This document shows, piece by piece, positions 1 through 9,635 of a DNA stretch of 59,519 nt. Source of the stretch: Clostridiales bacterium (lineage in GTDB: Bacteria; Bacillota; Peptococcia; DRI-13; UBA5745); the NCBI GenBank assembly GCA_009782505.1, contig WRIW01000008.1, forward strand, positions 1-59,519, in the 5' to 3' direction. The first letter of the stretch is position 1; each line of letters starts with the position of its first letter. The translations under genes were made by a program, and so were the position numbers. Under the pieces are notes generated by a model. That model worked only from the letters and a program-made list of their open reading frames with translations. It searched no databases and was not told the origin of the DNA.

Positions 1-1093
1 GGGCAAGGGAGGCTTCGACTTCTCCTTCCTCAACTCTCTGGAAATCCTGCCCCTGGAGATCCACGCCCGCTTCGGGATCGATAAATGGAACAACAACCGC
101 AATTTCTTCGCCATCGGATTCCAGGTGAGAAACATACCGATCACCCTGGGCGTAGCGGATATCTGGGAGGCGGGGGGCATCGTCACCAGCAATATGGTGG
201 TGGAAAAGGATCCGGCGCATCAGGACCGCTTCGCCTTCAGCAACGCAGGAAACATGGGAAAATTTATCGAGGAGATGCCCGTCCACCGGGGCAACGGCTC
301 CACCTTCGCCGCGGGACTGCGGGGCAGGATGGTCATCACCAAGATCGCCGTGGTGGACAACCTGTACTTCGGCTTCACCAATGGCCCGGTGGTGGAGGCC
401 GGGGGGGATCTGTACCTGGCCCTGGGCTTGGAAGCCCTCTTCGGCGGGGCGATCGACGAGAGGGGGACGAAGCTTGGCGGCTGCGTGGGATTGGGCGATG
501 TGCTGCTGCGGTACCACCACCCCAACCGGCATTTCTCCTGCAACCTGGCCATGTCTACCGAAGTCATGGGGATTATGCTCACGGGGAATGTAGGATTCGA
601 AGCCAGCCCCAGCCTCTTCCGCGTCTATGTAGGCTACCCGGACGCCCTGGCAGGGGAGTTTGGCGTCAATCTGGGGTTCGTCAGCGGCAAAGGACGGGTG
701 GAGTATGGCGCGGAGTATCAGATCGGCGGTGAACACGGCGCCCATGCCAAGATCAAGCAGCGCCTGGAATCTGAGGCGAAAGTGGATCTGGGCGTCATCT
801 ATGTGAAGACCTCCTCCTACATCGGCGGCGAGGGGATCGCCATCCTGCTCCCGCCCACGGTCTCCCTGGAGGTCTGCCTGGGCGGCAAGATCGTAGGCGG
901 TATACGCTTCTTCGGCACCCACGACGTCATCCGGCTATCCCTGGACGCCATGGGCAGGATGACGGTAGTATTCTCCGACCCGTCCTGGCGCCTGGAGGCG
1001 AAGTGCACGGTAGGCTATGGCATCAACCTGGGCTTCGTGGGCTCCATCAGCGGCTCCAAGACCGTCCATTTGGACAAGAAGATCAGTTTGTAG
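1..1093 (+). CDS. Hypothetical protein, 5'-truncated by the window edge
   Basis: The reading frame is open from base 2, so the gene starts outside the window and only its last 363 residues or so are visible. A GTG at 125 is in frame, but the sequence before it is coding in the same style, so I do not take it as the start. The visible part is rich in Gly and in alternating hydrophobic residues (for example LGVADIW, GLRGRMVITK, VCLGGKIVGG), which suggests an extended beta-sheet protein. It has no obvious membrane segment or sorting signal and ends with KKISL. I do not recognise the family. A separate promoter follows before the next gene, so it probably ends a transcription unit. Confidence 0.6.
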   Translation, partial: GKGGFDFSFLNSLEILPLEIHARFGIDKWNNNRNFFAIGFQVRNIPITLGVADIWEAGGIVTSNMVVEKDPAHQDRFAFSNAGNMGKFIEEMPVHRGNGSTFAAGLRGRMVITKIAVVDNLYFGFTNGPVVEAGGDLYLALGLEALFGGAIDERGTKLGGCVGLGDVLLRYHHPNRHFSCNLAMSTEVMGIMLTGNVGFEASPSLFRVYVGYPDALAGEFGVNLGFVSGKGRVEYGAEYQIGGEHGAHAKIKQRLESEAKVDLGVIYVKTSSYIGGEGIAILLPPTVSLEVCLGGKIVGGIRFFGTHDVIRLSLDAMGRMTVVFSDPSWRLEAKCTVGYGINLGFVGSISGSKTVHLDKKISL

Positions 1094-1142
1094 GAATACG
1101 ATAATGTACCGCCGGCTTGTACGAAACCGCAAAATGATGAAT

Positions 1143-1171
1143 TTGCCCGCATTTTTTATATATGATATGAT
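1143..1171 (+). promoter_or_regulatory. Predicted sigma-A promoter for the beta-helix gene
   Basis: TTGCCC (1143-1148) and TATGAT (1166-1171) are separated by 17 bp in the otherwise empty 1094-1245 gap. The -10 is strong and the -35 imperfect. A start near 1178 would give a leader of about 70 nt. Confidence 0.45.
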
Positions 1172-1245
1172 ATAGCCAAATCGGCGGCGTCTCGACTTCA
1201 CGAAGCACTGGGTCGATATCGGGATGAGGGCAGGAGGGGTCTATC

Positions 1246-3039
1246 TTGAAGACGAGATACGGAAAGATTATATCCGCTGCATTGGCGGCGATGATGGTTT
1301 TCGGCTTATATGCGGCTGTACCGCCCGCTGCGGGCGCCGCCCCGCCCCCCGGCACGCCCTTTGACGTAGGGCCCCGGGCGAGCACCGGCGATGACCCCGC
1401 TAATGGCATCTATGTGTCCCCCGGCGGCAACGACGCCAGGGCCACCGGCAGGATCGACGCGCCCTACAAGAGCATCAACGCCGCCCTGGCAGCCGCCCGG
1501 CCCGGCGATACTATCGTCCTACGGGGCGGCACATACCGGGAGGGGGTCAACGTCCGTGTCCGCAAAGCGGATATCACCATCAAGTCCCGCAAAGGCGAGC
1601 GGGCGGTCATCGACCTGAGCTCATATGACCGGGGGCACGACGAGGACTCCGGCGTCTACTTCGACGTGGACTCCTCCGGCGGCAAGCTCCTGGGCGTGGA
1701 GGTGATAGGGGGCTACTACGCCGTTTGCATGGAGACCCGCTGGGACTGGGGCGACCCGGCTAACCGGCGCGGCGCCTCCAACATCACCATCGAGGACTGC
1801 GTGCTCCATGATTCCCGCCACGACGTGATCAAGATCAAGCCGAACTGCGACAATATCACCATCCGTTATAACGAAATATACAATTCCGGGATCGCGTACA
1901 AAGGCGGCGAAGGCAACGCCGAAGGGATCGACAACGTCAACGGCGACAACATGAAGGTGCAGAACAACTACATCCACGACATCTGCTCCACCGCCATATA
2001 CGCCAAAGGCGGCGCGACGGACGCCCTCATCGAATACAACCGCGTCGAGCGCGCTAAAGAAGCCGGGATACTCGTCGGCTTCGACACCAGCCCGGAGTAC
2101 TTCGACCTTGCCGCGAACCCCCGTTACTATGAGAATATCCGCTGCGTGGTACGCCACAACCTGATCATGGGCACGGGCCTCTCCGGTATCGGCTTATACG
2201 CCGCCAAAGACGCCCAGATATACAACAATACCCTGGTCAATGTCGCCAACGGCGGGCTGTACCACAGCGCCATCTACTTCGGCCTCTCCTACCAGGACTG
2301 GGAGAGCTACGCAGGCCGCCCCGCCAGCGTCAACCCTAGTATCCATCACAACATCGTCAGCCAGCCCTCCGCTTCCGTGCGCCCAATGATCGAGATACGC
2401 TACGCCAACGAACTGGGGGGCTTGTCCGCCCTGGAAGGCAGCCCGGTGATGAGCGACAACTGCTATTACGTCGCCGGCAAGAAGGCGTCTTTCTCCGACC
2501 GCAGGCCGGGCAGCATACTGGACAACGCGGGGCTCGCGGCATGGCAGGCCCATATCAACGGCGACCGGGGTTCCATTGAAGCCGACCCGCGCCTGGACGC
2601 CAATCATCTGCCGGCAAATCCCCAATGCGCCGGGATGGGCGCGGGAGCGGGCGTGCCCGCCCAGAAGCCCCCCGCGCAGCAGCAAGGGCAGCAGGGGCAG
2701 CAAGGGCAGCAGGGGCAGCAAGGGCAACAGGGGCAGCAAGGGCAGCAGGGGCAGCAGGAGCAGCAAGGGCAACAGGGGCAGCAGAAGAAGACCTCCGTGC
2801 CGATCCCCGCCGAGGACAGCGGCGCGGAAGCCTCGGCTTATGTAGTGAAGCAGAGCGGCAGCCAAAACGACCTGCACATCACCGTCACGGAGCGCGGCGT
2901 GGGCGGGTCGGCGAGGGAGACCAAGGCGATGTATAAAATCGACAATAACGCGGCGGGCATATATAAAGTCGGCAACTATCGCGTCTATGTGAATACGAAG
3001 GGCAACGACCAGATCCGCAGCTGCTACATCGTGAAGTAG
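1246..3039 (+). CDS. Secreted right-handed beta-helix (pectate-lyase-like) protein
   Basis: The 597-residue protein starts at TTG behind AGGAGGGG. It opens with a signal peptide: KTRYGK, then a hydrophobic stretch ending near AAGAA (about residue 31). Residues 55-100 (YVSPGGNDA...GGTYREG) match the N-terminal cap of DUF1565/pectate-lyase-like beta-helices, and repeated N-x-I/V coils follow to about residue 460 (NITIEDC, NITIRYN, ALIEYNR). Residues 478-513 are a Gln-Gln-Gly tract encoded by a 9-bp minisatellite, and an 80-residue C-terminal domain ends CYIVK. The fold suggests a cell-surface or exported polysaccharide-binding or -cleaving protein. I cannot name the substrate or prove catalysis. 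The kinase gene follows after 51 bp and may be co-transcribed. Confidence 0.8.
   Translation: MKTRYGKIISAALAAMMVFGLYAAVPPAAGAAPPPGTPFDVGPRASTGDDPANGIYVSPGGNDARATGRIDAPYKSINAALAAARPGDTIVLRGGTYREGVNVRVRKADITIKSRKGERAVIDLSSYDRGHDEDSGVYFDVDSSGGKLLGVEVIGGYYAVCMETRWDWGDPANRRGASNITIEDCVLHDSRHDVIKIKPNCDNITIRYNEIYNSGIAYKGGEGNAEGIDNVNGDNMKVQNNYIHDICSTAIYAKGGATDALIEYNRVERAKEAGILVGFDTSPEYFDLAANPRYYENIRCVVRHNLIMGTGLSGIGLYAAKDAQIYNNTLVNVANGGLYHSAIYFGLSYQDWESYAGRPASVNPSIHHNIVSQPSASVRPMIEIRYANELGGLSALEGSPVMSDNCYYVAGKKASFSDRRPGSILDNAGLAAWQAHINGDRGSIEADPRLDANHLPANPQCAGMGAGAGVPAQKPPAQQQGQQGQQGQQGQQGQQGQQGQQGQQEQQGQQGQQKKTSVPIPAEDSGAEASAYVVKQSGSQNDLHITVTERGVGGSARETKAMYKIDNNAAGIYKVGNYRVYVNTKGNDQIRSCYIVK
2677..2784 (+). 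repeat. In-frame 9-bp minisatellite encoding Gly-Gln-Gln
   Basis: About a dozen tandem copies of CAGCARGGG, with one variant carrying GAG, encode a GQQ linker between the beta-helix and the C-terminal domain. The unit is a multiple of three, so copy-number changes alter linker length without a frameshift. Confidence 0.9.
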
Positions 3040-3090
3040 AGGGCGCGGGGATCATCCTCGGGAAAGACGATCAGGCGGGGGGGTGAGGAC

Positions 3091-6000
3091 ATGAAGGAGA
3101 TCATCAAGGCGAAGAATGACTTATGCACGGGCTGCAACCGCTGCGTAAGGGTTTGCCCGATGGAGATCGCCAACATTACCTATCAGGACGAGGAAGGCAA
3201 CATCAAGGTTCGCATCGACTATGACAAGTGCATAGCCTGCGGCCGCTGCGTATCGGCATGCAAGCACGACGCCAGGTACTACGCGGACGATACGGAACTA
3301 TTCTTCGACGACCTGGCGAAAGGGATCCCCATTACCATCATCGCCGCCCCTTCCATCCGGACAAATATCCCCGGCTATAAGCGTTTATTTACCCGCCTCA
3401 GGAGCCTTGGGGTGCATAAGTTCTACGATGTGTCCCTGGGGGCGGACATCTGCATATGGGCCCATATCCGGCACATGGAGGAGCATGGCGTCTCCCCCAT
3501 CATAACCCAGCCTTGCCCGGTGATCGTCACCTACTGCGAGATCTATCAGCACGATCTGCTGAAGAGATTATCCCCTGTGCACAGCCCTATGGCCTGTTCC
3601 TCCATCTACATCAAACGCTACGAAGGCATACACGACCGCATCGCCGCCCTTTCCCCCTGCATGGCGAAGTCAAACGAATTCGCGGACACGGGGCTGGCCG
3701 ACTACAACGTCACTTTTGCCGCCCTCCTCGCGTATATGGAAGCGAACCATATGGAATTCCCCGAGGAGGAGACGGATTTCGACCATGAGGAAAGCGGGCT
3801 TGGCTCCCTCTTCCCCATGCCCGGGGGTTTGAAGGAAAACATCGAGTATTTCTTTGGAAAGAACCTGCATATAGCGAAAGCGGAGGGCTTCGACGTCTAC
3901 GAGAAGCTGGATAAGTATTCGGAGACGCCGGAAGAGTTCCTGCCGGAGATATACGATGTGCTCAACTGCGCCGAGGGCTGCAACATCGGCACCGCCAGTT
4001 CCCATGACCGCAATGTGTTTCAGATCGACAAGACCATGGATGAAAACAGGCGCAAAGCCCTGGAGAAACGCAAAAGGGAGCACTATGAAGCAGTATATAA
4101 GTCCTTCAACGATTCCCTGGACCTGTCGGGCTTCCTGAGGGAGTATCAGCCCGTATACACGCCTCTCCCGCAGATCACCAACATGGATATCGGCAAGGCT
4201 TTCGAGCTGCTGGGGAAAAACGACTATGAAAAGCAAAACGTGGACTGCGGCGCCTGCGGCTCCGAGACCTGCCGCAATATGGCGAGAAAAATCGCCCTCA
4301 ATGTCAATATCCCCGCCAACTGCATATTCAAATCCAAGGAAGACGTGAAGGTCGAGCACGAAGAGAACCTGCTGGCCCATGAACAGCTCGCGGAAATGGA
4401 AAAGATGCGGGAAGCCGACGAACGCATGCTCACCATGATCGAGGCCAACCCCCACATCAACATCCTCTTTGACAGCAGCTTCAACATCACGGACTGTAAC
4501 CCCGCCGCGGTGCGCTTCATGGGCTTCAAGACCAAGGAAGATATGCTGGCGGGGTTCCTGGAGCGTATGGTAGCCAGCATACCGCCCGCCCAGCCGGACG
4601 GCAGGGCTTCCGTGCCGATGATGGAGCGGTTGCGCACCGCCGCCAGTGAGGGTTACGTACAGTTTGAGACGGAGCTCATCATCGACGGGGCGCGGCGGAG
4701 CATCAATGTGGAGTTTAAGAAGATACCCTATGAGAGCAGCTTCGCCATCGTGGGATTCATCTTCGACATGACCGATATCCGCAGGCGGGAGAAGGAGCTT
4801 GCCCTGGCCCAAAGGCAAAACGAGCTGCAGCTCACAAAGCTGGATCTGGTGGTGCAGGCGTATAAAATCGGCTTGTGGGACATGGAGAGCATAGAGGACG
4901 GCGCCGGGGGCCAGACCTATGCCTTCGACTGGTCAGAGGAATTCCGGCGGATGCTGGGCTTCACGGACGAGGGGGATTTCCCTAATGTGGCCGAGAGCTG
5001 GTCGGATCTGCTCCATCCCGACGATAGGGGCTGGGTCCTGGACGCCTTCAACCGGCATCTCCTGGATCGCACCGGTAAGACGCCCTTCGATGTGGAGTAC
5101 CGCCTGCAGAAGAAAAGCGGGGAGTACGCGGTATTCCACGACTCCTGCGAAGCCATCCGTGATGAGAGCGGCTATGCCCTCCGCGTATCCGGCGCCCTGG
5201 TGGACATCACCGAGCAGCGGCGCCTGGGGAAGCTCCTGCAGGCGGTGAATAACGCCGCCGCCATGCTCCTCGCCACGGAATGCGACGACAACTTCGAAGT
5301 GTCCCTGAGCAGCAGCATGGGTCTCATCGGCGAATGCCTGGACGCGGACGGCGTCCAGCTCTGGCGCAACGAGCTGTCCGGGGGCGCCCTTTACTTCGCC
5401 CTGGGATACGAATGGCTTTCCGCCACAGGAGGCGCCCTCAAGACCGCCGGCGCCGGCCTGCGCTTCCCTTACAGCGCCAAGCCGGAGTGGGAAGCCATGT
5501 TCCTACGGGGTGAGTATATAAGCGGATCCCTAGCCGCGCTTCCCCCGGGCGACGGGGATTTCTGGGCGCCATACGGGGTGAAGACCCTCGTGGTCATCCC
5601 CCTGTTTTTCCGCGAGCACTTCTGGGGCTTCTTCAGCGTATACGCCTGCCGGGATGAGCGTACCCTCACGGAGCAGGAGATCGACATCCTGCGTTCGGCG
5701 GGCCTGATGATGGTAAACGCCCTGGACCGCCTTGCCCAGACGGCTGCCGTCAATGAAGCGAATCAACGCATCAGGCTCATGCTGGACGCGACGCCCCTGG
5801 GCTGCACGCTCCTGGACAGGGAGTACCGCTGCATCGACTGCAACGAGGAAGCGGTCCGCCTATTTAAATTCAAAGACAAACAGCAGTATCTGGAAAACTT
5901 CTTTGACCTGGCGCCGGAGTATCAGCCGGACGGAAGCTTATCTTCAACCGCGTCCAAAGCCCACATCGCGGAAGCTTTCGATACGGGCAGGTGCTCCGTG

Positions 6001-8241
6001 GAATGGACCCATCAGTTGGGCGACGGCACGATCATACCCGCAGAGGTTGTCCTGGTAAGGGTGAAGTACGGCGCCGGCTACGTGGTGGCGGGCTTTACCC
6101 GGGATCTCCGGGAGCACAAGAGGATGATGAGGGGCATCGAGCAGCGGGACGTGTTGTTGAATACGGTGAATAACGCGACGACCCTTCTCCTTCAAGCGGA
6201 GGTAGGCGAGTTTGAGAGCGCCCTATGGAGCAGTATGGGCATGATGGCCCACGCCGTGGGCGCCGACCGGGTGTATATCTGGAAAAACCATACGGTTGAA
6301 GGGAAGCTGTACTGCACTCAGCTGTATGAATGGTCTGAAGGCTCCGAACCTCAGCAGGGCAACGAATTCACCATCGACATCCCTTATGACGAAAATATAC
6401 CGGGCTGGGAGGAGACCCTCTCCGCCGGTAAGTGCGTAAACGGGATCATCCGGTATATGTCCCCGGAAGAACAGGCGCAGCTGTCACCTCAGGGGATACT
6501 GTCCATCCTTGTCGTACCCGTCTATCTGCGGGATGAGTTTTGGGGGTTTGTGGGCTTCGACGACTGCCACCAGGAGCGGATATTTACCCCGAATGAGGAA
6601 TCCATACTCCGGTCAGGCAGCCTGCTCATCGCCAATGCCCTGCTGCGTAATGAGATGACCCTGGAGCTGGAGGCGGCCCTGGAGAAGACACAGGCGGCCA
6701 GCCAGGCGAAGAGCAACTTCCTCTCGAATATGAGCCATGAAATCAGGACGCCCATGAACGCCATCATTGGCATGACCATGATCGGCAAGTCTTCCCACGA
6801 CCCGGCGAAGAAGGATTATGCCTTTGAGAAAATCGAGGGCGCTTCCTCCCATTTGCTGGGGGTCATCAACGACGTCCTGGATATGTCGAAAATCGAGGCG
6901 AATAAGTTTGAATTATCCTACGTGGACTTCAGCTTCGAGAAGATGCTCCAGAAGGTCGTCAACGTGATGGGCTTCCGGGTGAATGAGAAGAGCCAAAAGC
7001 TCACGGTGGACCTGGATCCCAATATCCCCCAGAGGCTGGTGGGGGACGATCAGCGCCTGGCGCAAGTCATCACGAACCTGCTCTCCAACGCGGTGAAATT
7101 CACGCCGGAGCTGGGTTCCATCGCCCTGGAGCTGCGGTACATGGGCGAGGAAGAGGGCCTCTGCACCCTGCAGATCAAGGTCGAGGATACCGGCGTGGGC
7201 ATCAGCCCGGAGCAGCAGGCGCGGCTCTTCGTTTCCTTTGAGCAAGCGGAGAGCAGCACCTCCCGGAAGTTTGGCGGCACGGGGCTGGGCCTGGCCATAT
7301 CCAAGCAGATCGTGGAGCTGATGAACGGGGGGATATGGATCGAATCCGAGCTGGGTAAAGGCGCCTCGTTTATCTTTACCGTAAAGATGGAGCGCGCCCC
7401 GGAAGGTGGCGGCGCCTGGCTGCCCGCCGAGATGAAAGGCGTACGCATACTGGTGGTGGACGACGAGCCTGAGACGAGGGAGTACTTCGGCGCCCTGGCG
7501 GAGCGGATGGATATCGCCTGCGAGACAGCCGCGGACGGCGGCGAGGCCATCCGCAAAATCACCGGGGGAGGGCAGTACGACATCTGCTTTGTGGATTGGA
7601 AGATGCCCGGCATGGACGGCATAGAGCTGTCCAGGGAGATCAGGTCCCATCGGGCGGACGAGACGGTCATCATCATGATTTCCGCCTACGACTGGATAGC
7701 CATCGAGGAGGAAGCCAAATCCGCCGGGGTAGACGGGTTCCTGTCCAAGCCTTTCTTCTCCTCGGATGTGGTGGATTGCATCAATATCCACTTCGGGGCG
7801 AAGCTCATCGCGGATTCGGGCTACGCCAGGCCGGACGAGGAGGGCTCCCTCAAGGGCTACCGCATCCTGCTGGCCGAGGACGTGGAGATCAACAGGGACA
7901 TCGTGCTTGCCCTCCTGGAGCCTACGCTGCTGAAGATCGACTGCGCGGCAAACGGCGCTGAAGCGGTAGAGATGTTCAGCGCCGAGCCGGAGCGTTATGA
8001 TATGATATTTATGGACTTGCAGATGCCTGAGATGGACGGGCTCACCGCCACGCGGCGTATCCGCGCCCTGGGCCTACCCGGCGCCGGAGAAGTGCCCATC
8101 GTCGCCATGACGGCGAATGTGTTCAAGGAAGATGTGGAAAAATGCCTGGAAGCCGGGATGAACGACCACATCGGGAAGCCCATCGACTACGATGAGATGC
8201 TGAGTAAGCTGCGGACTTATCTGATCCGCTCCACCTTGTAG
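3091..8241 (+). CDS. H-cluster [FeFe]-hydrogenase-like sensor fused to hybrid histidine kinase
   Basis: This is a 1716-residue multidomain sensor. Residues 12-22 and 47-57 are two ferredoxin [4Fe-4S] motifs (CxxCxxCxxxC). Residues 60-345 match the [FeFe]-hydrogenase large-subunit domain, with cluster cysteines in TQPCP (C142), SPCMAK (C190) and NCAEGC (C293, C297). Residues 367-413 form a further Fe-S domain (C386, C389, C394, C411). PAS (about 445-560), PAS (588-713), GAF (712-885), PAS (890-1010) and GAF (1015-1190) domains follow. Then come HisKA with H1216 in SHEIRTP, HATPase_c, and two receiver domains with D1502 and D1642. The first H-cluster motif lacks the usual TSCCP pair, since the proton-transfer cysteine position is Pro, as expected for a sensory rather than catalytic enzyme. 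There is no transmembrane segment, so it should be cytosolic. Sensory [FeFe] proteins usually end after a PAS domain; here the kinase is joined directly. A likely ligand is H2, CO or redox state (inference). The 3' end overlaps the convergent gene by 25 bp. Confidence 0.88.
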   Translation: MKEIIKAKNDLCTGCNRCVRVCPMEIANITYQDEEGNIKVRIDYDKCIACGRCVSACKHDARYYADDTELFFDDLAKGIPITIIAAPSIRTNIPGYKRLFTRLRSLGVHKFYDVSLGADICIWAHIRHMEEHGVSPIITQPCPVIVTYCEIYQHDLLKRLSPVHSPMACSSIYIKRYEGIHDRIAALSPCMAKSNEFADTGLADYNVTFAALLAYMEANHMEFPEEETDFDHEESGLGSLFPMPGGLKENIEYFFGKNLHIAKAEGFDVYEKLDKYSETPEEFLPEIYDVLNCAEGCNIGTASSHDRNVFQIDKTMDENRRKALEKRKREHYEAVYKSFNDSLDLSGFLREYQPVYTPLPQITNMDIGKAFELLGKNDYEKQNVDCGACGSETCRNMARKIALNVNIPANCIFKSKEDVKVEHEENLLAHEQLAEMEKMREADERMLTMIEANPHINILFDSSFNITDCNPAAVRFMGFKTKEDMLAGFLERMVASIPPAQPDGRASVPMMERLRTAASEGYVQFETELIIDGARRSINVEFKKIPYESSFAIVGFIFDMTDIRRREKELALAQRQNELQLTKLDLVVQAYKIGLWDMESIEDGAGGQTYAFDWSEEFRRMLGFTDEGDFPNVAESWSDLLHPDDRGWVLDAFNRHLLDRTGKTPFDVEYRLQKKSGEYAVFHDSCEAIRDESGYALRVSGALVDITEQRRLGKLLQAVNNAAAMLLATECDDNFEVSLSSSMGLIGECLDADGVQLWRNELSGGALYFALGYEWLSATGGALKTAGAGLRFPYSAKPEWEAMFLRGEYISGSLAALPPGDGDFWAPYGVKTLVVIPLFFREHFWGFFSVYACRDERTLTEQEIDILRSAGLMMVNALDRLAQTAAVNEANQRIRLMLDATPLGCTLLDREYRCIDCNEEAVRLFKFKDKQQYLENFFDLAPEYQPDGSLSSTASKAHIAEAFDTGRCSVEWTHQLGDGTIIPAEVVLVRVKYGAGYVVAGFTRDLREHKRMMRGIEQRDVLLNTVNNATTLLLQAEVGEFESALWSSMGMMAHAVGADRVYIWKNHTVEGKLYCTQLYEWSEGSEPQQGNEFTIDIPYDENIPGWEETLSAGKCVNGIIRYMSPEEQAQLSPQGILSILVVPVYLRDEFWGFVGFDDCHQERIFTPNEESILRSGSLLIANALLRNEMTLELEAALEKTQAASQAKSNFLSNMSHEIRTPMNAIIGMTMIGKSSHDPAKKDYAFEKIEGASSHLLGVINDVLDMSKIEANKFELSYVDFSFEKMLQKVVNVMGFRVNEKSQKLTVDLDPNIPQRLVGDDQRLAQVITNLLSNAVKFTPELGSIALELRYMGEEEGLCTLQIKVEDTGVGISPEQQARLFVSFEQAESSTSRKFGGTGLGLAISKQIVELMNGGIWIESELGKGASFIFTVKMERAPEGGGAWLPAEMKGVRILVVDDEPETREYFGALAERMDIACETAADGGEAIRKITGGGQYDICFVDWKMPGMDGIELSREIRSHRADETVIIMISAYDWIAIEEEAKSAGVDGFLSKPFFSSDVVDCINIHFGAKLIADSGYARPDEEGSLKGYRILLAEDVEINRDIVLALLEPTLLKIDCAANGAEAVEMFSAEPERYDMIFMDLQMPEMDGLTATRRIRALGLPGAGEVPIVAMTANVFKEDVEKCLEAGMNDHIGKPIDYDEMLSKLRTYLIRSTL

Positions 8242-9635
8242 CCCAAGTCCGTCAGCCTGGCGACTACGCCGGTCTTGCCCAGCATATGGGCCGCGCCCAC
8301 CACGACGAAGTAGTCCGCGGTATCCTCCTCATCGCTGAGGAAGCCGTGGATTTTTTCCGCCATGCCGGCGTTCCGGTCCACTAAGAAGATTTTGTTGAAT
8401 TCGATATCCAGGGGGTCTTCGTATTCCATGTCCACGCCAAGGATGAGACCAAGGGTCTCCTCGTCCCCTGCCTTGACGATTTCCAGAAGCATGATCAGCG
8501 CCTCCCGGATGGCATTTTCCGCGGCGGCAAGCTCTTCCTCATCCGGTTCTTCCTCTTCGGATCCATCCCCGGGTACAAGGGCGGATAGAGTTTGGGTCAG
8601 CTGCAGCACCTGCAGTTCGTCGGAAAACTCGTTGAACATGTTATACTGGAAAACCATGCTTTCCAGTTCGATGATTTCTTTGCCTTGGGCGTGGGCCTTC
8701 CGAAGAAAATGCATATCGATCCCGAGATTCGCTCCGTCGATATCGTCCCCTGCCATCGCCAGTCCCTGGAGCATCAGGTTCAGTAGCCAGGGTTTCATAT
8801 TATCGTACATTTCCTCGGGTATGTCGAAGGCTTCGCATATCTCCGCCAGCATTTCATATACTTCCGCCGGGACATGGTCTTTGATCGTTTCACCGGATCC
8901 GGGGTCGTACATGCCCATGGTGAGCATCAGTATCGTTTCCGCCTCGCTCATCGTTGAGATATCGGCTTCGACGGCAAGCCTGTCCGTTTCCGCGAAAGCG
9001 GCTTCAATGGGCCGGCTCAGGGGGTACAGGGAGCCGTCGCTGATGTGGATGGAGCCCAGGAGATATACAGTGTTGGTTTCCCCTTCCACCTTCCAGAAGA
9101 AGCCTTTGGCGTCTCTGCCCTCCCGGTAAGCCAGATACTCGTATGCCCTGGCCGCGAAGACCAGCATCTCTTCCACGGTGCAGGTTTTGTCCAGCTCATA
9201 GCTGCCGGAGCTCCGGCCGCCCATGAGCCCGGCTTCGACGAAGTACGCGGCGGCGGCTTCTTCGGTCTGCCCGGGCGCGCCGACGATGATCCCGTAGAGG
9301 GCGGCCACTACCTGGCCCCGGGTAAGCTCGTCGCCGGACAACGCATACCCACCGGCCGCGCCGTAAGCCTCAGCCAAATCATCGTATACGGGGCCAAACT
9401 TGTCGCCGGTAAGGCTGCCGCGGAAACCTGAGTAGGTGCTTTCGTCCCCCAGGGCATATGCCGTCCCGGCCATGTACACATCCTGCTCCGCCCATGGGCT
9501 GCAGACGTCTATGGCGATGGAGATGGCAATGGCTTCCTCGGCGAAGGCGGCGACGGGCGCCATGACCAATGCCGAGGTTAGCAGGAGGGCGGTAAGGAGG
9601 AGGCTGACCAGTTGTTTGCCTGTTTTGTGTTTCAT
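8217..9635 (-). CDS. TraB/GumN-family exported protein with SLH-like N-terminal region
   Basis: A 472-residue protein with a clear signal peptide (KHKTGKQLVSLLL...AAFAEEA, cleavage near residue 32) and AAAGGAGC upstream of the ATG. Residues about 50-160 contain two stretches resembling degenerate S-layer-homology units (DELTRGQVVAALYGI and CTVEEMLVFAARAYEYL). The rest is a TraB/GumN domain with the family signatures FFWKVEGE, LLGSIHI and, near the C-terminus, VVVGAAHMLGKTGV. TraB/GumN proteins are putative metal-dependent hydrolases of the erythromycin-esterase/EreA-like group. The SLH-like part would tether it to the wall (inference). An acidic insert (EEEEPDEEE) interrupts the domain. The gene runs convergently into the H-cluster kinase. 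Confidence 0.8.
   Translation of the reverse strand: MKHKTGKQLVSLLLTALLLTSALVMAPVAAFAEEAIAISIAIDVCSPWAEQDVYMAGTAYALGDESTYSGFRGSLTGDKFGPVYDDLAEAYGAAGGYALSGDELTRGQVVAALYGIIVGAPGQTEEAAAAYFVEAGLMGGRSSGSYELDKTCTVEEMLVFAARAYEYLAYREGRDAKGFFWKVEGETNTVYLLGSIHISDGSLYPLSRPIEAAFAETDRLAVEADISTMSEAETILMLTMGMYDPGSGETIKDHVPAEVYEMLAEICEAFDIPEEMYDNMKPWLLNLMLQGLAMAGDDIDGANLGIDMHFLRKAHAQGKEIIELESMVFQYNMFNEFSDELQVLQLTQTLSALVPGDGSEEEEPDEEELAAAENAIREALIMLLEIVKAGDEETLGLILGVDMEYEDPLDIEFNKIFLVDRNAGMAEKIHGFLSDEEDTADYFVVVGAAHMLGKTGVVARLTDLGYKVERIR

Noticed and set aside
2677-2784. Possible CRISPR array
   Set aside because: Repeats are contiguous 9-bp units with no spacers and keep the coding frame.
2194-2877. Minus-strand frame rich in Leu-Pro repeats
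   Set aside because: It is the complement of the GQQ minisatellite and beta-helix gene; no SD or family features.
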